A DNA stretch of 64,000 nucleotides. Origin: Angustibacter sp. Root456. GTDB lineage: Bacteria > Actinomycetota > Actinomycetes > Actinomycetales > Angustibacteraceae. Positions 1 to 10,906 of this stretch are shown in pieces (the first letter of the stretch is position 1; each line of letters begins with the position of its first letter). The notes under the pieces were generated by a model. The model did not search any database and had not been told where the DNA came from. It saw nothing but the letters and a program-made list of their open reading frames with translations. Location: positions 198,458 through 262,457 of the forward strand of contig NZ_LMER01000014.1 in assembly GCF_001426435.1 (NCBI RefSeq). The letters are read 5' to 3'. A program made the translations under genes and the position numbers.

Positions 1-75
1 CCCCTCGTGCTGCGTACGCTGCGGCACGCCGACCGGCTGGGTGAGGCACTCGCCGCCCGCGGCGTCGACGACTGA
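1..75 (+). CDS. C-terminal fragment of a truncated upstream gene
   Basis: The first 24 codons read in frame 1 from the window edge to a TGA at 73-75, ending in ...LAARGVDD. Only the tail is present, so no family can be assigned. Codons are GC-rich and look coding. The fragment converges on the ABC-2 permease, whose stop lies 4 bp away. Confidence 0.5.
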   Translation, partial: PLVLRTLRHADRLGEALAARGVDD

Positions 76-79
76 TCGC

Positions 80-946
80 TCAGGCGAGCACGTCGCGCGT
101 GGTCATGCGCGCCCAGGCGGCCGCGCCGAACACGGCGACGTAGACGGCCTGCAGACCGAGGCCCTGCAGCATCACCGACGTCTCCACCGGCTGGCGCAGC
201 AGGTCACCGAACGCCAGCCAGTAGTGCGTCGGCAGCCACGGGTGGATCGCCGACACCTGCGGGATGGCGTCGAGGATCTGGCTCGTGATCGCCAGGCCGA
301 CGGTCGTGGCCATGGCGGCGATCGGCACGTCGGTGAGCGTCGACACGAACAGGCCGATCGCACTCAGCCCGGCCAGCGACAGCCCCACGTACGCGGCCAC
401 ACCGAGGCCACGGACGAGCGCGTCGGCGGCCGTGATGGTGCCGCCCGACAGCAGCGCCACGTCGCGCAGCGGGAACAGCAGCGCGCCGACGACACCACCG
501 ACGACGGCCACCGTGAACGCGGCGAGCACCCCGAACACCAGCGCGGTCACGAGCTTCACCAGCACCAGCCGGGCGCGGCCGGCGGGCGCCACGAGCAGGT
601 ACCGCAACGTGCCCATCTGGGCCTCGCCCGCGATGCTGTCGCCCGCCACGACCCCGATGGCCAAAGGCAGGAACAGCGGCAGCTCGACCGTCAGCGCCGT
701 GAAGGCGATGAACAGGCCGTTCTGCGTCACGTCCGACAGGAACGGCGGCCCCTCGGAGGGGCTCGACGGGCCGCCGAACGAGCGCACGACCACGCCGATG
801 AGCACCGGCACCGCCGCCAGCACGACGAGTCCGGCTCGGATGCGCAGACGGCCGAGCAGCAGGCGCAGCTCGCTGCGCAGCAACCGCCACGTGGCGCCGA
901 CGGGTGATCCGGAGCCGACCGCCGAAGTCGCCTCAGCCCGCGACAT
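80..946 (-). CDS. ABC-2 type transporter permease
   Basis: A 288-residue integral membrane protein forming the channel of an ABC-2 exporter. The N-terminal 25-30 residues are cytosolic (LRSELRLLLGRLRIRAG just before TM1), followed by about six hydrophobic segments. A large extracytoplasmic loop follows TM1 (FGGPSSPSEGPPFLSD region), and the motif GDSIAGEAQMGTLRYLL near residue 100-120 is typical of ABC-2 permeases. The start overlaps the end of the ATPase gene by 14 nt, so the two are translationally coupled and surely form one transporter. The substrate is unknown. The LolA-like gene heads the same operon. Confidence 0.85.
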   Translation of the reverse strand: MSRAEATSAVGSGSPVGATWRLLRSELRLLLGRLRIRAGLVVLAAVPVLIGVVVRSFGGPSSPSEGPPFLSDVTQNGLFIAFTALTVELPLFLPLAIGVVAGDSIAGEAQMGTLRYLLVAPAGRARLVLVKLVTALVFGVLAAFTVAVVGGVVGALLFPLRDVALLSGGTITAADALVRGLGVAAYVGLSLAGLSAIGLFVSTLTDVPIAAMATTVGLAITSQILDAIPQVSAIHPWLPTHYWLAFGDLLRQPVETSVMLQGLGLQAVYVAVFGAAAWARMTTRDVLA

Positions 947-1862
947 CGAAGCCCTCCCCCGTCAGCGCCACGAAGGCGTCCTCCAGCGACGGACGCTCGA
1001 CCACGAGCCCCTGCACCCGGACGCCGGCGGCCACGAGCGCGGCGCACGCCTGGTCGACCTCCACCGCCCCGACCGGTGCGCTCACCGTGTGGTCGAGCCG
1101 GACGACGTCCGCGAACCCCAGGCGCTCAAGGGTCTGCCCGGCCACGCTGGCGTCAGGCGTGGTCACCACGAGCCGGCTGCTGACGGCTGCCCGCAGCCGC
1201 TCGACCTCGCCGTCCGCGACGAGCCGGCCGCGTGACAGGACGGCGGCGTGCGTGCAGATCTGCTCGACCTCGGCCAGCAGGTGGCTCGACACGAACACCG
1301 TGGTGCCCTCGTGCGCGAGCTCGCGCACCAGCGCTCGCACCTCGCGGGTGCCCTGGGGGTCCAGGCCGTTGGTCGGCTCGTCGAGCACCAGCAGGTCGCG
1401 CGGGCGCAACAACGCCGCTGCGATACCGAGCCGCTGGCGCATGCCCAGGGAGTACGCGCGGTAGCGCTTGTCGCGCGCGGCGGTCAGCCCCACGCGCTCG
1501 AGCGCGGTGTCGATGCGGGCGCCCCGCGTGCGAGGCGCCGCGGTGGCGTCGGCCGCGTCGAGCCGCTCGAGGTTCTCGGCTCCGGTGAGGAAGGGGTAGC
1601 AGGCCGGCCCCTCGATGAGCGCCCCCACCCGCGGCAGCGTCGACTGCCACCCTGCAGGCATGGGCGCCCCGAGCAGCGACACTTCACCGGACGTCGGCGC
1701 GATCAGCCCCAGCACCATGCGGATCGTCGTGGTCTTGCCGGAGCCGTTCGGCCCCAGGAACCCGTACACCGTGCCCTCGGGCACGTCCAGGTCGAGCTGG
1801 TCGACCGCGATCTGCCCCCCGCGGAACCGCTTGGTGAGAGCGGTCGTCGAGATCGCGCTCAT
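933..1862 (-). CDS. ABC transporter ATP-binding protein
   Basis: A 309-residue ATPase energising the adjacent ABC-2 permease. Walker A is GPNGSGKTT (residues 37-45), the signature is the degenerate SLGMRQR (about 138-144), and Walker B is LLVLDEP (157-163), followed by an H-loop (SSHLL). The C-terminal 90 residues form the regulatory extension usual in CcmA/NatA-type exporter ATPases. An in-frame open reading continues far upstream, but the real start is the ATG at 1862, because it overlaps the TGA of the LolA-like gene (ATGA) and gives a normal family N-terminus (MSAISTTALTKRF). The substrate cannot be inferred. Confidence 0.88.
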   Translation of the reverse strand: MSAISTTALTKRFRGGQIAVDQLDLDVPEGTVYGFLGPNGSGKTTTIRMVLGLIAPTSGEVSLLGAPMPAGWQSTLPRVGALIEGPACYPFLTGAENLERLDAADATAAPRTRGARIDTALERVGLTAARDKRYRAYSLGMRQRLGIAAALLRPRDLLVLDEPTNGLDPQGTREVRALVRELAHEGTTVFVSSHLLAEVEQICTHAAVLSRGRLVADGEVERLRAAVSSRLVVTTPDASVAGQTLERLGFADVVRLDHTVSAPVGAVEVDQACAALVAAGVRVQGLVVERPSLEDAFVALTGEGFDVAG

Positions 1863-2974
1863 CCGCTGGCGCGCGCCGTGCGGATGAGCTCGTCCGGGGT
1901 GACGGCACCCACGTACAGGTGCCCGTCGGCAGTCAGCAGCACGCTCACCAGCCGGGTGGTCAGCAGCCGGCCCCCACCGGGCAGCCGGTCGCCCGGCACC
2001 GGCCGCGAGGCCCGCAGCAGCGTCGCGAGCAGGGGACTCGCGGGCTGCTCGGATCCGCCCGACGCCGAGGGCTGCGGCGCCGTCGACCGTACGACGGTGG
2101 TCCAGCCGTTGCCGAACGTCCGCACCGGCGCGGCGCCGGACGGCGCCGACCTCTGGGCATCGTGCGTGGGCATCGTGACGTCCCGCACCGATGAGCCCGG
2201 AGGGGGGCTGAACCGGAACGTCGACGCCGCCGGGCTGCGCAGACTCAGGCGAGTGAAGCCGATGTCGACCGCCGCGGCCCCGCCGCTGCGCGGCGTCACG
2301 ACGGTACGCAGCACCAGCCCGGTGCGGGCGTCGACGTAGACGTCGACCGACCCGACCAGGCTGACCGCGTCCCGCGGCTGCAGGCGCAGGTCGTAGGCGT
2401 CGCGCCCCGCCACGGTGGCCGGACGACCCACCGAGACCTTCGTGGTCGGCGACACCGCGGCCAGTGCCCGCTCGGCCGCCTGCTGCGGCGTCAAGGGCAG
2501 GTGCATCGCCAGGTCGCCAGGAGCGCCCGGCACATCCGGCAGGGCCGTGGCCTGCGACGACGACGGCAGCACCGTGCGCGTCACCGTGCGCGTCGTGCTG
2601 TTCCAGGTCCAGAGGGTCGACCGGTCGTGCACGAGGCTGGCCTGGGTGAGCGGGCCCACCAGGTCGACGCGCTGGCGCTGCGGCCCGTCGAGGTAGACGC
2701 GCAGCGTCTGGGTTCCCGTGAGCAGCGACGACCAGTCGAGGCCGCCCCGCTGCGGCAGCGCGGGCACGCCGAGGTCGGTCGTCGAGCGCACCGTGCCGCT
2801 GAGCGTCGAGACCCTCGCCGTCTGCACCTTCACCAGCAGGTCGCGCGCCGTGAGCGACGGCAGGTGCGGGCGGTCGTTCGCCGCCTGGGCGCTCACCTGA
2901 GCGCCGCCCGCGACCGCTGCCGCGATCACGACAGGGGCGGCCCACCGGGCGTGGCGCGCTGAGAGACCGAGCAT
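1859..2974 (-). CDS. LolA-like secreted protein encoded with an ABC-2 exporter
   Basis: A 371-residue exported protein. The chosen start (ATG at 2974) gives a classical signal peptide: basic N-terminus (LSARHARW), hydrophobic core and an AQA-type cleavage region. An ATG 13 codons upstream is possible but adds a non-signal-like leader. The mature part reads as a beta-rich lipoprotein-carrier fold of the LolA/MucB-RseB type: a DLLVKVQTA helix, repeated strand patterns, and YVDARTGLVLRTV around residue 240-255. It may bind lipid or hydrophobic cargo handled by the exporter, or serve as an envelope sensor. Its stop overlaps the ATPase start (ATGA). Family call moderate, function inferred. Confidence 0.6.
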   Translation of the reverse strand: MLGLSARHARWAAPVVIAAAVAGGAQVSAQAANDRPHLPSLTARDLLVKVQTARVSTLSGTVRSTTDLGVPALPQRGGLDWSSLLTGTQTLRVYLDGPQRQRVDLVGPLTQASLVHDRSTLWTWNSTTRTVTRTVLPSSSQATALPDVPGAPGDLAMHLPLTPQQAAERALAAVSPTTKVSVGRPATVAGRDAYDLRLQPRDAVSLVGSVDVYVDARTGLVLRTVVTPRSGGAAAVDIGFTRLSLRSPAASTFRFSPPPGSSVRDVTMPTHDAQRSAPSGAAPVRTFGNGWTTVVRSTAPQPSASGGSEQPASPLLATLLRASRPVPGDRLPGGGRLLTTRLVSVLLTADGHLYVGAVTPDELIRTARASG

Positions 2975-3095
2975 GGTTCCACTGTCCGTCACCGCCGCGG
3001 GCACGGCAACCACCAGCGGTGGAGATGCTGTGTGGAGGCGATACCGGATCGTTGCGACCTCGGCGGCCGCTGCACCACGCAGCGACCATGGACGC

Positions 3096-3584
3096 GTGGC
3101 AGACGACCTGGACCGCCGGACGGAGTCCGTGTGGGACTACCCCCGCCCGCCCGTCGTCGTGCCCTCGCACGAGCGCGTGGTCGTCGAGGTGGAGTCCCAC
3201 GTCGTGGCCGAAACCAGCCGGTCGCTGCGGGTGCTGGAGACCAGCCACCCACCGGTCTACTACCTGCCCACCGACGCCGTCGCCCCCGGCGTCCTGCGGC
3301 CGGTGACCGGCACCACGTGGTGCGAGTTCAAGGGTTCGGCGTCCTACTTCGACGTGGTGTGCGCGAGCGGTCGGGTGATCCCCCGCGCGGCCTGGCACTA
3401 CCCCCGACCCCCCGCGGGCTACGAGACCCTGATCGGCCACGTCGCTTTCTACCCCGGCCTGATGGACCGCTGCACCGTCGACGACGAGCTGGTCGTCGCC
3501 CAACCTGGCGACTTCTACGGCGGCTGGATCACCAGCAGGGTCACGGGACCCTTCAAGGGCGGCCCGGGCACGCGCGGCTGGTAG
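3096..3584 (+). CDS. DUF427 domain-containing protein
   Basis: A 162-residue soluble protein of the DUF427 family (beta-tent fold, function unknown, common in actinobacteria). Family landmarks include SVWDYPRPP near the N-terminus, HPPVYYLP, GTTWCEFKGSASYFD, AAWHYP.PP and HVAFYPGLMDRC. The start is taken as the GTG at 3096 because it gives the usual length and N-terminus; the open frame continues to 2973 but that extension overlaps the divergent LolA-like gene start. It runs convergent with the next small gene, the stops being 9 bp apart. Confidence 0.75.
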   Translation: MADDLDRRTESVWDYPRPPVVVPSHERVVVEVESHVVAETSRSLRVLETSHPPVYYLPTDAVAPGVLRPVTGTTWCEFKGSASYFDVVCASGRVIPRAAWHYPRPPAGYETLIGHVAFYPGLMDRCTVDDELVVAQPGDFYGGWITSRVTGPFKGGPGTRGW

Positions 3585-3593
3585 CGAGGGCGC

Positions 3594-4034
3594 TCAGCCC
3601 TGCCAGGACTCCAGATCGGCCCGCTGTCGCACGAGCTCGGGCGGTGAGTCGTAGTAACCGATCAGGGCGTCGAGGGCCTCGAGCGTCAGCCGCTTCCCGG
3701 CGTCGTCGATGTGACCCGACAGCCGAAGCAGGGTGAAGGCCGCCGCGACGATCGTCACTGCGGCGTCGACCGGCCCGCCCGCCCGCGGGACCGGGCTCTC
3801 CTCCGGAGTGCCCAGCCCGGCGGCGACCTCCGACATCCCGGCGCCCTCGATGAGGTCCGCCACCGTCGTGTCGGGGCCGAGCTCACCGCGACGCTCGTCC
3901 CACTCGTAGAGCATGTCGGAGCCTTCGTCCGTGCCGAACGGCGCGAACTCCCCGGCCGGGTCCTCGTAGACGGGATCGGAGAAGTGGGCCGTGAAGGCCG
4001 GCACCGCCTCCGGCAGCTGCTCATCATCGGACAT
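3594..4034 (-). CDS. hypothetical protein
   Basis: A 146-residue acidic protein of no family I recognise, with a hydrophobic helical stretch (VDAAVTIVAAAFTLLRL) in the second half. The ATG at 4034 is preceded on the minus strand by a good Shine-Dalgarno (AGGGGG). However, the frame remains open upstream and encodes a plausible lipoprotein signal ending in the lipobox LITGC (start region about 4140). The alternative is therefore a lipoprotein of roughly 180 residues. Codon bias in the extension is weaker, so the short form is preferred with low certainty. Confidence 0.5.
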   Translation of the reverse strand: MSDDEQLPEAVPAFTAHFSDPVYEDPAGEFAPFGTDEGSDMLYEWDERRGELGPDTTVADLIEGAGMSEVAAGLGTPEESPVPRAGGPVDAAVTIVAAAFTLLRLSGHIDDAGKRLTLEALDALIGYYDSPPELVRQRADLESWQG

Positions 4035-4239
4035 CGACGCCCCCTGCGTTGCTGACGTCCGCCGGTCGGCGGAGACCACGGGACCGGAGTCTACGCATCC
4101 GGTGATGAGGGCGACGGCCATGACGGCGGCGACCCAGCCGACGACCTGAGGCACGGTTCGTTGCGGCGGTGGCACGCTGGCGACATCGACAGAGCGGCAC
4201 GCAGGCTTGAGGCGGCGCCGGGCCGCTCGACCGTCCGGC

Positions 4240-4905
4240 TCAGGCGTTGGTGACGAGCACCTCGACGGCGAGGGCGCGGTCGACGGCCGCGCGCAGCACG
4301 TCGGCCCGCGGATCAGGCACGTCGAGGTGGCGCGGCGCGCGAACGGCCGCCAGGTCACTCAGGCGCGACTGCGCGAGCAGTTGATCGACCAGCGTGCGGT
4401 CGCCGCCAGTGACCAGGCAGGTGCCGGTCTCGACGCTGCGGCCGTCGTCGCCCAGCGCGAGCCGGACCACGACGTCGGCCACGGAATCCAGCAAGGCGGC
4501 CGCCTGGTTGTCGCGCCGCCGGGCGAAGCGCTGCTGTGACCACCCGCCTGCGGCGGTGCGCGACTGCACGTAGCGGCTTCCCACCTTCGACGCCGTGAGC
4601 CGGCCCTCTCGCACGACGCCGACCGCGTAACCGCCCCGGCGCACGAGCACGACGACCAGTGGCGACGGCGCCTTCTGCACGTGCTGCACCAGGACGGCGA
4701 CGGCGTCCGGCTCGAGCGCGCCAGGGACGAGCGGGAGCAGCGGCGACAGCACGGCGGTCGACCCGTCGGCGGCGAGCAGGTGCACCGCCCCGCCGGTGAC
4801 CCGGCTCTGCGCGGGCCCGTGCCGCTCGACGAAGCCGTCGACCCAGCGCCGCACCCTCTGGGGAGCGACCTCGACGCGTCGGGGCGCCGGTTGCGGTGCG
4901 CTCAG
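4240..4905 (-). CDS. acVLRF1-type release factor-like peptidyl-tRNA hydrolase
   Basis: About 221 residues matching the actinobacterial VLRF1 group, release-factor-fold proteins thought to free nascent chains on stalled ribosomes. The central GSRYVQSRTAAGGWSQQRF segment, followed by an arginine-rich RRRDNQAA, is the family's glycine/glutamine loop region. The N-terminal RVEVAPQRVRRWVDGF block belongs to the domain, yet the only in-frame candidates are a CTG at 4905 (overlapping the sufT stop) or a GTG at 4854 inside that block. I list the CTG start. It is the last gene of the SUF operon and is coupled to sufT. Confidence 0.7.
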   Translation of the reverse strand: MSAPQPAPRRVEVAPQRVRRWVDGFVERHGPAQSRVTGGAVHLLAADGSTAVLSPLLPLVPGALEPDAVAVLVQHVQKAPSPLVVVLVRRGGYAVGVVREGRLTASKVGSRYVQSRTAAGGWSQQRFARRRDNQAAALLDSVADVVVRLALGDDGRSVETGTCLVTGGDRTLVDQLLAQSRLSDLAAVRAPRHLDVPDPRADVLRAAVDRALAVEVLVTNA

Positions 4906-5246
4906 AGGTTGAAGCCCAGCGCGCGCAGCTGCTCGCGGCCGTCGTCGGTGATCTTGTCGGGACCCCACGGAGGCATCCACACCCAGTTGATGCGGTACCC
5001 GGTGGTGAGCCCCTCGAGCGCCTGCGCGGTCTGGTCCTCGATGACGTCGGTCAGCGGGCAGGCAGCGCTGGTGAGCGTCATGTCGATGACGGCGTGGGCG
5101 TTGTGGTCGACGGTGACTCCGTAGACGAGTCCGAGGTCGACGACGTTGATGCCGAGCTCGGGGTCGACGACGTCGTGCAGCGCCTCCTCGACGTCGGCCA
5201 CGGTCGGCGGGGTGCCGCCGGTCGTGCTGGTGGCGGTGTCGGTCAT
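4902..5246 (-). CDS. sufT: SufT-like metal-sulfur cluster assembly factor (DUF59/MIP18)
   Basis: A 114-residue DUF59 (MIP18/PaaD-like) protein that helps mature Fe-S proteins, cytosolic. Family markers are the helix ALHDVVDPELGINVVDLGLVY, the DMTLTSAACPL block containing the conserved cysteine, and a C-terminal VWMPPWGPDKITDDGR segment. It overlaps sufU by 4 nt (ATGA) upstream and the acVLRF1 gene downstream, marking it as part of the SUF operon. Confidence 0.85.
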   Translation of the reverse strand: MTDTATSTTGGTPPTVADVEEALHDVVDPELGINVVDLGLVYGVTVDHNAHAVIDMTLTSAACPLTDVIEDQTAQALEGLTTGYRINWVWMPPWGPDKITDDGREQLRALGFNL

Positions 5247-5712
5247 CGGACGATCTCCTCTGCTGGCTGCGGCTGTCGGTCAGCTGCTCGGTGCAACGCG
5301 TCCTGCAACGCCATCCATCCGAGCAGGGCGCACTTGACGCGAGCGGGGTACTGCGCCACGCCGGCGAGCGCGACGCCGTCGCCCAGCACGTCCTCGTCGC
5401 CGGGGTCGGCGCCGCGGCTGGTGAGCATGGCGCGCATGGCCTCGTGCACGTGCTCGACCTCGGCCACGGGCTGTCCCGCCACGAGGTCGTGCAGCACCGA
5501 GGCCGAGGCGGTGCTGATGGCACAGCCCATGGCGTCGTACGACACGTCCTGGACGACGGGCACGCCGTCGACGTCAGCCACGTGCACGCGCAGGGTCACC
5601 TCGTCGCCGCACGTCGGGTTCACGTGGTGCACCTCGGCGTCGAACGGCTCGCGCAGCCCGGCCCCGTGGGGGCGCTTGGAGTGCTCGAGGATGAGCTCCT
5701 GGTACAGGTCCA

Positions 5713-5713
<1 letters not shown>
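5243..5713 (-). CDS. sufU: SufU Fe-S cluster scaffold / zinc-dependent sulfur acceptor
   Basis: A 156-residue SufU that accepts persulfide sulfur from SufS in the cytosol. The three conserved cysteines are present: Cys35 in NPTCGDE (with Asp37), Cys64 in AMGCAIS and Cys128 in RVKCALLGW. The insertion between the second and third cysteines (GADPGDEDVL region) distinguishes SufU from IscU. The start ATG at 5713 shares one base with the sufS stop (TGATG), and the stop overlaps sufT. Confidence 0.9.
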
Positions 5714-7799
<2,086 letters not shown>

Positions 7800-7802
7800 G
7801 CG

Positions 7803-8174
7803 TCAGTGCTCCTTGCTCGTGGTGGCGGCAGCGTCGCTGCCGGCGGTGGGGGCGTTCAGGGGGGCCGTGACGTCGACGTGCACGACGTCGCCCTCGATCC
7901 GCACGGGGTAGACGTCGACCGGCTGGGTCGCGGGCAGCGCGGTCGGCTGGCCGGTGCGCAGGTCGAAGCGCGACCCGTGCAGCCAGCACTCGATCGTGCA
8001 GTCCTCGACCTCGCCCTCCGACAGCGAGACCTCCGCGTGCGAGCACACGTCGTCGATGGCGTGGATCGAGCCGTCCTCGGCGCGCACGACGCTGACCGGC
8101 TGGTCGTTGATCACCACCTGCACCGCGCCGACGTCGGGCAGGTCGTCGAGGTGGACGGCGGGCTCGAAGCTCAT
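7803..8174 (-). CDS. Rieske-type [2Fe-2S] ferredoxin of the SUF operon
   Basis: A 123-residue soluble Rieske ferredoxin with no signal peptide. The ligands are Cys44-x-His46 (CSHAEVSLSEG) and Cys63-x2-His66 (CWLHGSRFD), the bacterial non-heme Rieske pattern. It may act as an electron carrier or as a cluster acceptor during SUF assembly. Its ATG overlaps the sufD stop (ATGA) and sufC follows after 3 nt, so it is embedded in the operon, as is usual in actinobacteria. Confidence 0.88.
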   Translation of the reverse strand: MSFEPAVHLDDLPDVGAVQVVINDQPVSVVRAEDGSIHAIDDVCSHAEVSLSEGEVEDCTIECWLHGSRFDLRTGQPTALPATQPVDVYPVRIEGDVVHVDVTAPLNAPTAGSDAAATTSKEH

Positions 8175-9397
8175 GCGAGCACCTCCGCCGGCCCCATCGC
8201 GCTCTCGAGCTCGGCCTCGATGGCCGCCATGAGCTGGTCCTGCACGTCCGGCACACCGATCTGGTGGATCAGGTCGGCGAAGAAACCGCGCACGACCAGT
8301 CGTCGGGCCTCGGACTCGCTGATCCCCCGGGCCTGCAGGTAGAAGAGCTGCTCGTCGTCGAAGCGACCCGTGGCGCTGGCATGGCCCGCGCCCTCGATCT
8401 GGCCCGTCTCGATCTCGAGGTTCGGCACCGAGTCGGCGCGTGCACCGTCGGTGAGCACGAGGTTGCGGTTGAGCTCGTAGGTGTCGGTCCCCTCGGCCGC
8501 CGCGCGGATCAGCACGTCGCCCACCCACACCGTGCGCGCGGTCTCGCCCTGCAGCGCACCCTTGTAGGTGACGCGGCTGCGGCAGTGGGGGGCCGTGTGG
8601 TCGACGAACGAGCGGTGCTCGAGGTGCTGGCCGGCGTCGGCGAAGTACACACCGAGCAGGGTGGCGTCGCCGCCCGGGCCGGCGTACCGCACCGTGGCGT
8701 TGAGGCGAACGACCTTGCCACCGAGCGTGACGGCCACGTGCTTGACGCGGGCGTCGCGGCCGACGAGGACGTCCTGCTGACCGAGGTGGATCGCGTCGTC
8801 GTCCCAGCGCTGCAGGCTCACCACGGTGAGGTCCGCACCGTCGCCGACGACGATCTCGAGGTTGCCGACGTGCTCGCCGGTGCCCACGTGGTCGACGACG
8901 ACGATGGCCCGCGAGTGGCGGCCGGCCTCGATCACCAGGTGGCTGTTGGCGCGACCGTGGGCGCCCCTCAGCGTCACGCGCACCGGCTCGGTGAGGTCGG
9001 CGTCGGCGGGGATCAGCAGGTGCCGGGCGTCCGGCGTGCCGGCGGAGGCCAGCGCCGCCGCGCGGTCACCGGGAACCAGCGCCGTGCCGCGAGCGCCTTC
9101 GCCCGGTGCCAGCGTGCCCACCTGGACGCCGTCGGCTCCCGCGACCTCGACCTGCAGGGCGCCGTCGGTGGACGGTCGCTCCTCCAGGGCCCCGCGCAGC
9201 AGGTCCATCGGCGTGAAGCGCCACTCCTCCTCGCGCCCCACGGGCATCGGGAAGTCGGCGACGTCGAACGACGTGCGTCGCTCAGCGCGCGAGGTCTCGG
9301 GAACGACGTCGCTGCGGTAGGTGCCCGCGCCGTGCGAGTGGGCCTTGAGGCCGTGCTGCGCCGGCGCGTCGGCCTGGCTGGTGATCGTCTCGGTCAT
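8171..9397 (-). CDS. sufD: Fe-S assembly scaffold protein SufD
   Basis: A 408-residue beta-helix protein, partner of SufB and SufC. The SufBD core spans about residues 120-390 and includes HRSFVDHTAPHCRSRVTYKG (catalytic His/Cys region) and the C-terminal GRFDDEQLFYLQARGISESEA motif common to SufB and SufD. It lies 57 nt after sufB and overlaps the Rieske gene by 4 nt. Confidence 0.92.
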   Translation of the reverse strand: MTETITSQADAPAQHGLKAHSHGAGTYRSDVVPETSRAERRTSFDVADFPMPVGREEEWRFTPMDLLRGALEERPSTDGALQVEVAGADGVQVGTLAPGEGARGTALVPGDRAAALASAGTPDARHLLIPADADLTEPVRVTLRGAHGRANSHLVIEAGRHSRAIVVVDHVGTGEHVGNLEIVVGDGADLTVVSLQRWDDDAIHLGQQDVLVGRDARVKHVAVTLGGKVVRLNATVRYAGPGGDATLLGVYFADAGQHLEHRSFVDHTAPHCRSRVTYKGALQGETARTVWVGDVLIRAAAEGTDTYELNRNLVLTDGARADSVPNLEIETGQIEGAGHASATGRFDDEQLFYLQARGISESEARRLVVRGFFADLIHQIGVPDVQDQLMAAIEAELESAMGPAEVLA

Positions 9398-9454
9398 GCC
9401 GGTGCTCGTGCTCCGCTTCTGGTCGTGGTGAAGGGCAGGTGGGGGTGCGCGGCG

Positions 9455-10906
9455 TCAGCCGACCGCGCCCTCCATCTGCAGCTCGATGAGCCGGTTGAGC
9501 TCCAGGGCGTACTCCATGGGCAGCTCGCGCGCGATGGGCTCGACGAACCCGCGCACGATCATCGCCATCGCCTCGTCCTCGGCCATGCCGCGCGACATGA
9601 GGTAGAAGAGCTGGTCCTCGCTGACCTTCGACACCGTGGCCTCGTGGCCCATCGACACGTCGTCCTCGCGGACGTCGACGTACGGGTAGGTGTCGGAGCG
9701 GCTGATCGTGTCGACGAGCAGCGCGTCGCAGCGCACGGTGGACGCCGAGTGGTGAGCGCCCTCGAGCACCTGCACCAGCCCGCGGTAGGAGGTGCGGCCA
9801 CCGCCGCGGGCGACCGACTTGCTGATGATCGAGGACGACGTGTGCGGCGCGGCGTGCACCATCTTGGCGCCGGCGTCCTGGTGCTGGCCCTCGCCGGAGA
9901 AGGCGATCGACAGGGTCTCGCCCTTGGCGTGCTCGCCGAGCAGGTAGACGGCCGGGTACTTCATCGTCACCTTGGAGCCGATGTTGCCGTCGACCCACTC
10001 CATGGTGGCGCCCTCGGCGGCGGTGGCCCGCTTGGTGACCAGGTTGTAGACGTTGTTCGACCAGTTCTGGATGGTCGTGTACCGCACGCGGGCGTTCTTC
10101 TTGACGATGATCTCGACGACCGCGCTGTGCAGCGAGTCCGAGGAGTAGATCGGCGCCGTGCAGCCCTCGACGTAGTGGATGTAGGAGCCCTCGTCGGCGA
10201 TGATCAGCGTGCGCTCGAACTGGCCCATGTTCTCGGTGTTGATCCGGAAGTAGGCCTGCAGCGGGATGTCGACGTGCACGCCCGGCGGGACGTAGATGAA
10301 CGAGCCCCCCGACCACACCGCGGTGTTGAGCGAGGCGAACTTGTTGTCGCCCACCGGGATCACGGAGCCGAAGTACTCGCGGAAGATGTCCTCGTGCTCG
10401 CGCAGGCCGGTGTCGGTGTCGACGAAGATGACGCCCTTCTCCTCCAGGTCCTCACGGATCTGGTGGTAGACGACCTCCGACTCGTACTGCGCGGCGACGC
10501 CGGCGACGAGGCGCTGCTTCTCGGCCTCGGGGATGCCGAGCTTGTCGTAGGTGCGCTTGATGTCCTCGGGCAGGTCCTCCCAGCTCTGGGCCTGCTTCTC
10601 GGTGGAGCGCACGAAGTACTTGATGTTGTCGAAGTCGATGCCGGTGAGGTCGCTGCCCCACGCCGGCATGGGCTTCTTGCCGAACAGCCGCAGGCCCTTG
10701 AGCCGCATCTTCAGCATCCACTCGGGCTCGTTCTTGAGCGCCGAGATGTTGCGGACGACGTCCTCGGACAGACCGCGCTGCGCGGTGGCGCCGGCGGTGT
10801 CGGAGTCCGCCCAGCCGAAGGCGTACCGGCCCAGGCCCTCGATCTCGCGCTGGGTGGCCTCGGGCACGTGCGAGGTCTGCGCGCCGCTCGTGGGGGTGGT
10901 GGTCAT
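9455..10906 (-). CDS. sufB: Fe-S assembly scaffold protein SufB
   Basis: A 483-residue main scaffold subunit of SufBC2D. Conserved family segments include SEEVVYH-like [39 protein letters not shown] and [20 protein letters not shown], with the C-terminal [12 protein letters not shown] motif. The frame is open upstream into sufR. The ATG at 10906 is chosen because it overlaps the sufR stop (ATGA) and has an AGGGA-type Shine-Dalgarno. Confidence 0.93.
   Translation of the reverse strand: MTTTPTSGAQTSHVPEATQREIEGLGRYAFGWADSDTAGATAQRGLSEDVVRNISALKNEPEWMLKMRLKGLRLFGKKPMPAWGSDLTGIDFDNIKYFVRSTEKQAQSWEDLPEDIKRTYDKLGIPEAEKQRLVAGVAAQYESEVVYHQIREDLEEKGVIFVDTDTGLREHEDIFREYFGSVIPVGDNKFASLNTAVWSGGSFIYVPPGVHVDIPLQAYFRINTENMGQFERTLIIADEGSYIHYVEGCTAPIYSSDSLHSAVVEIIVKKNARVRYTTIQNWSNNVYNLVTKRATAAEGATMEWVDGNIGSKVTMKYPAVYLLGEHAKGETLSIAFSGEGQHQDAGAKMVHAAPHTSSSIISKSVARGGGRTSYRGLVQVLEGAHHSASTVRCDALLVDTISRSDTYPYVDVREDDVSMGHEATVSKVSEDQLFYLMSRGMAEDEAMAMIVRGFVEPIARELPMEYALELNRLIELQMEGAVG

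Noticed and set aside
3018..3503. Upstream continuation of the ABC ATPase frame (933-3503) as one 856-residue protein
   Set aside because: The extension is antisense-frame translation of the LolA-like gene and has no domain character. The ATPase begins at 1862.
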